Below, piece by piece: positions 62,395 to 64,000 of a stretch of DNA of 64,000 bases; the first letter of the stretch is position 1, and the number at the start of each line of letters is the position of its first letter. The translations under genes and the position numbers were made by a program. The stretch comes from Temnopleurus reevesii (taxonomy: Eukaryota; Echinodermata; Echinoidea; Temnopleuroida; Temnopleuridae): contig BQKZ01002856.1 of the NCBI GenBank assembly GCA_036244855.1, positions 22,484 through 86,483 on the forward strand, given 5' to 3'. The notes below the pieces were generated by a model, which had not been told where the DNA came from, did not search any database, and was given only the letters and a program-made list of their open reading frames with translations.

Positions 62395-63530
62395 AGATGT
62401 GTGTGTGTGTGTGTGTGTGTGACTTTGCGTGTTGTAAGTGTGTGTTATAGGTATTTGTGTGTGTGTATTTGCATTCGGGAGAGCAAGATGGGGTGTGTAT
62501 GTGCATGTGTGTAGGGGTGTGACTTTCTTGGTGTGTTAGTGTTTATAAGGGTATTTGTGCGTGTATTTGCATTCGGGAGAGTGAGAAGGAGTGCGTAGGT
62601 GTGCGTGTATGTGTGTGAGAGAGATTGTGTGACTTTGTTTTTGTGTAAGTGTGTCTTTGGGTATTTGTTCGTGTATTTGCATTAAGGGGAGCAATATGGG
62701 GTGTGTATGTGTGTGACCTTCTTTGCGTGTAAGTGTGTGTTAGGGTAATTGCGCGCGTATTTGGATTCGGAGGAGAAAGGGTTGCGTACGTGCGTGTGTG
62801 TGTACGGGTGTGACTCGCTTTATGTGTAAGTGTGTGTTAGGGTATATGTGCGTTTATTTGCATTCGGGTGAGCAAGAGAGGTGCATGTGTGCGCGTGTGT
62901 GTGTGTGTTTGTGTGTTTGATTTTCTTTGTGTCCAAGTGTGTTAGGGTATTTGTGCGTGTATTTGCATTCGGGGAGCAAGAAGGGTGCCGATGTGCGTGT
63001 GTGTATGTGTGTGACTTTTTGTAAGTGTGTGTTGGGGTATTTGTGCGTGTGTGTGCATTCGAGGGATGGGGGGNGAGAGAGAGTGTGTGTGACTTTCTTT
63101 TTGTGTAAGTGTGTCTTTGGGTATTTGTTCGTGTATTTGCATTTAGGGGAGCAATAGGCCTATGGGGTGTGTATGTGTGTGACTTTCTTTGCGTGTAAGT
63201 GTGTGTTAGGGTAATTCCGCGCATATTTTAATTCGGAGGAGAAAGGGGTTGCGTATGTGCGTGTGTGTGTACGGATGTGACTCGCTTTATGTGTAAGTGT
63301 GTGTTAGGGTTTTTGTGCGTGTATTTGCATACGGGGAAGATGCATATGTGCGTGTGTGTGTGTGTGTTTGTGTGTTTGATTTTCCTTGTGTCCAAGTGTA
63401 TTTGTGCGTGTATTTGCATTCGGGGAAGCAAGAGAGGTGCGTATGTCTGTGTATGTGTGTGTGTGACTTACTTTGTGTGTGGGTGTGTGTTAGCGCAGTT
63501 GTGCGTGTATGTGCGTTCCGAAGGGAGAGC
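62395..63530. repeat. GT-rich minisatellite, ~95-bp units in a ~460-bp higher-order repeat
   Basis: About twelve units, each with GTGTGACTTTCTTTGTGTAAG-like, GTGTGTTAGGGTATTTGTGC and GTATTTGCATTCGGGGAGCA-like blocks. GACTT-type landmarks fall near 62422, 62520, 62631, 62713, 62813, 62919, 63012, 63090, 63180, 63279, 63378 and 63466. Variant units recur in the same order about 460 bp apart: GTCTTTGGGTATTTGTTC, then TCGGAGGAGAAAGGG, then GACTCGCTTTATG, then TTTGATTTTC. So a multi-unit block was duplicated. A single N is at 63074. The many Thr/His- or Cys/Val-rich frames are artefacts. Confidence 0.9.
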
Positions 63531-64000
63531 AAGGAAATCAAATAATATAGCGTATACTTGCTCATTCCTCCACAACTGGTTGTGAAATCACATCACACCT
63601 TCATAGTGTTGTGTCATTGAGATGTGTTCTCAAAGCTTGAAAATCAATAGACTGACTTTCCTCCTTAGCAGGGTAATGCAAACCAAACAAACAGAGTTGG
63701 TTGAGGAGGGGCGTTTCATCGATCAGTGACCGTTTTAAAACAGATCTATTTGTTGTTTGTTTTTTCTTGTTTTCTTTTTCTACTTGTAATATATATACGG
63801 TACTCTTTTGTATTTTTGTGTTTTTCCTTGAACTTGCCTCAAATAGCTGGTCAGAAAGTTAGTTGCTACAACCCTGATCAATAAACAAAGAAGAATGTAT
63901 TATAAATGCGCGTGTGTATGTTTGTGTGTCTGCATGTAAGCGTATGTGTGTAGCTTTTACCATAATCAATCATATCAACAAATCATAACACTAGCTTTTT
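63531..64000. other. Intergenic right edge, no gene seen
   Basis: AT-rich sequence with T-rich runs and a short GT-rich patch at about 63908-63951. No feature is supportable. Confidence 0.5.

Noticed and set aside
62395..63530. CRISPR-like array
   Set aside because: Units are GT-rich and contiguous with no unique spacers, and the genome is eukaryotic.
62820..63585. Overlapping Thr/His-rich and Cys/Val-rich frames
   Set aside because: Artefacts of the GT-rich minisatellite on both strands.

Overview
This is a eukaryotic, intron-rich, AT-rich animal genome window holding one recognisable gene: a COUP-TF / NR2F orphan nuclear receptor (orthologue of vertebrate NR2F1/2 and fly seven-up), complete on the minus strand. 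Three coding exons (31548-32178, 22551-23066, 4097-4371) splice in frame through two phase-1 introns into a 473-residue protein: a long Pro/Gln-rich N-terminus, a two-zinc-finger DNA-binding domain, and a ligand-binding domain ending in an AF-2 helix. The two coding introns fall at the same protein positions as in the vertebrate genes, as I recall them. The organism is probably an echinoderm (or at least an ambulacrarian or other marine invertebrate deuterostome): the receptor is very close to the vertebrate form but not vertebrate, TAGGCCTA-type palindromes are frequent, and there are many short foldback elements and (AAT)n-linked GCGC hairpins. Species is not determined.

Layout. 1-2864: 3' flank. 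2865-4096: predicted 3' UTR, with a tandem duplication and a 13-bp stem-loop. 4097-32178: the receptor gene (intron 2 is 18.2 kb, intron 1 is 8.5 kb). 32179-32870: probable 5' UTR (possibly with a 239-bp intron) and core promoter, with a TATA/CArG-like box, an NF-Y CCAAT box, a CRE-like site and a dyad. 32871-64000: about 31 kb with no supportable coding gene, made of microsatellites, tandem duplications, foldback elements, a degenerate tRNA-like sequence and a GT-rich minisatellite with a ~460-bp higher-order period. A gene desert beside an NR2F gene is typical of this developmental regulator.

The most interesting regulatory signal is that the receptor locus carries consensus nuclear-receptor response elements: a DR5 plus an everted AGGTCA pair in 42 bp of intron 1, a near-consensus DR1 plus an IR7 in intron 2, and a DR1 close to the classical COUP element in the predicted 5' UTR/promoter. 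Together they suggest retinoid and/or auto-/cross-regulation of the gene. This is inference from motifs only.

The assembly has two N gaps (18062-18150, 34970-35239), single Ns at 15369 and 63074, and a leftover Nextera mate-pair junction adapter at 15329-15364, so the sequence around 15.3 kb in intron 2 may be a chimeric join.
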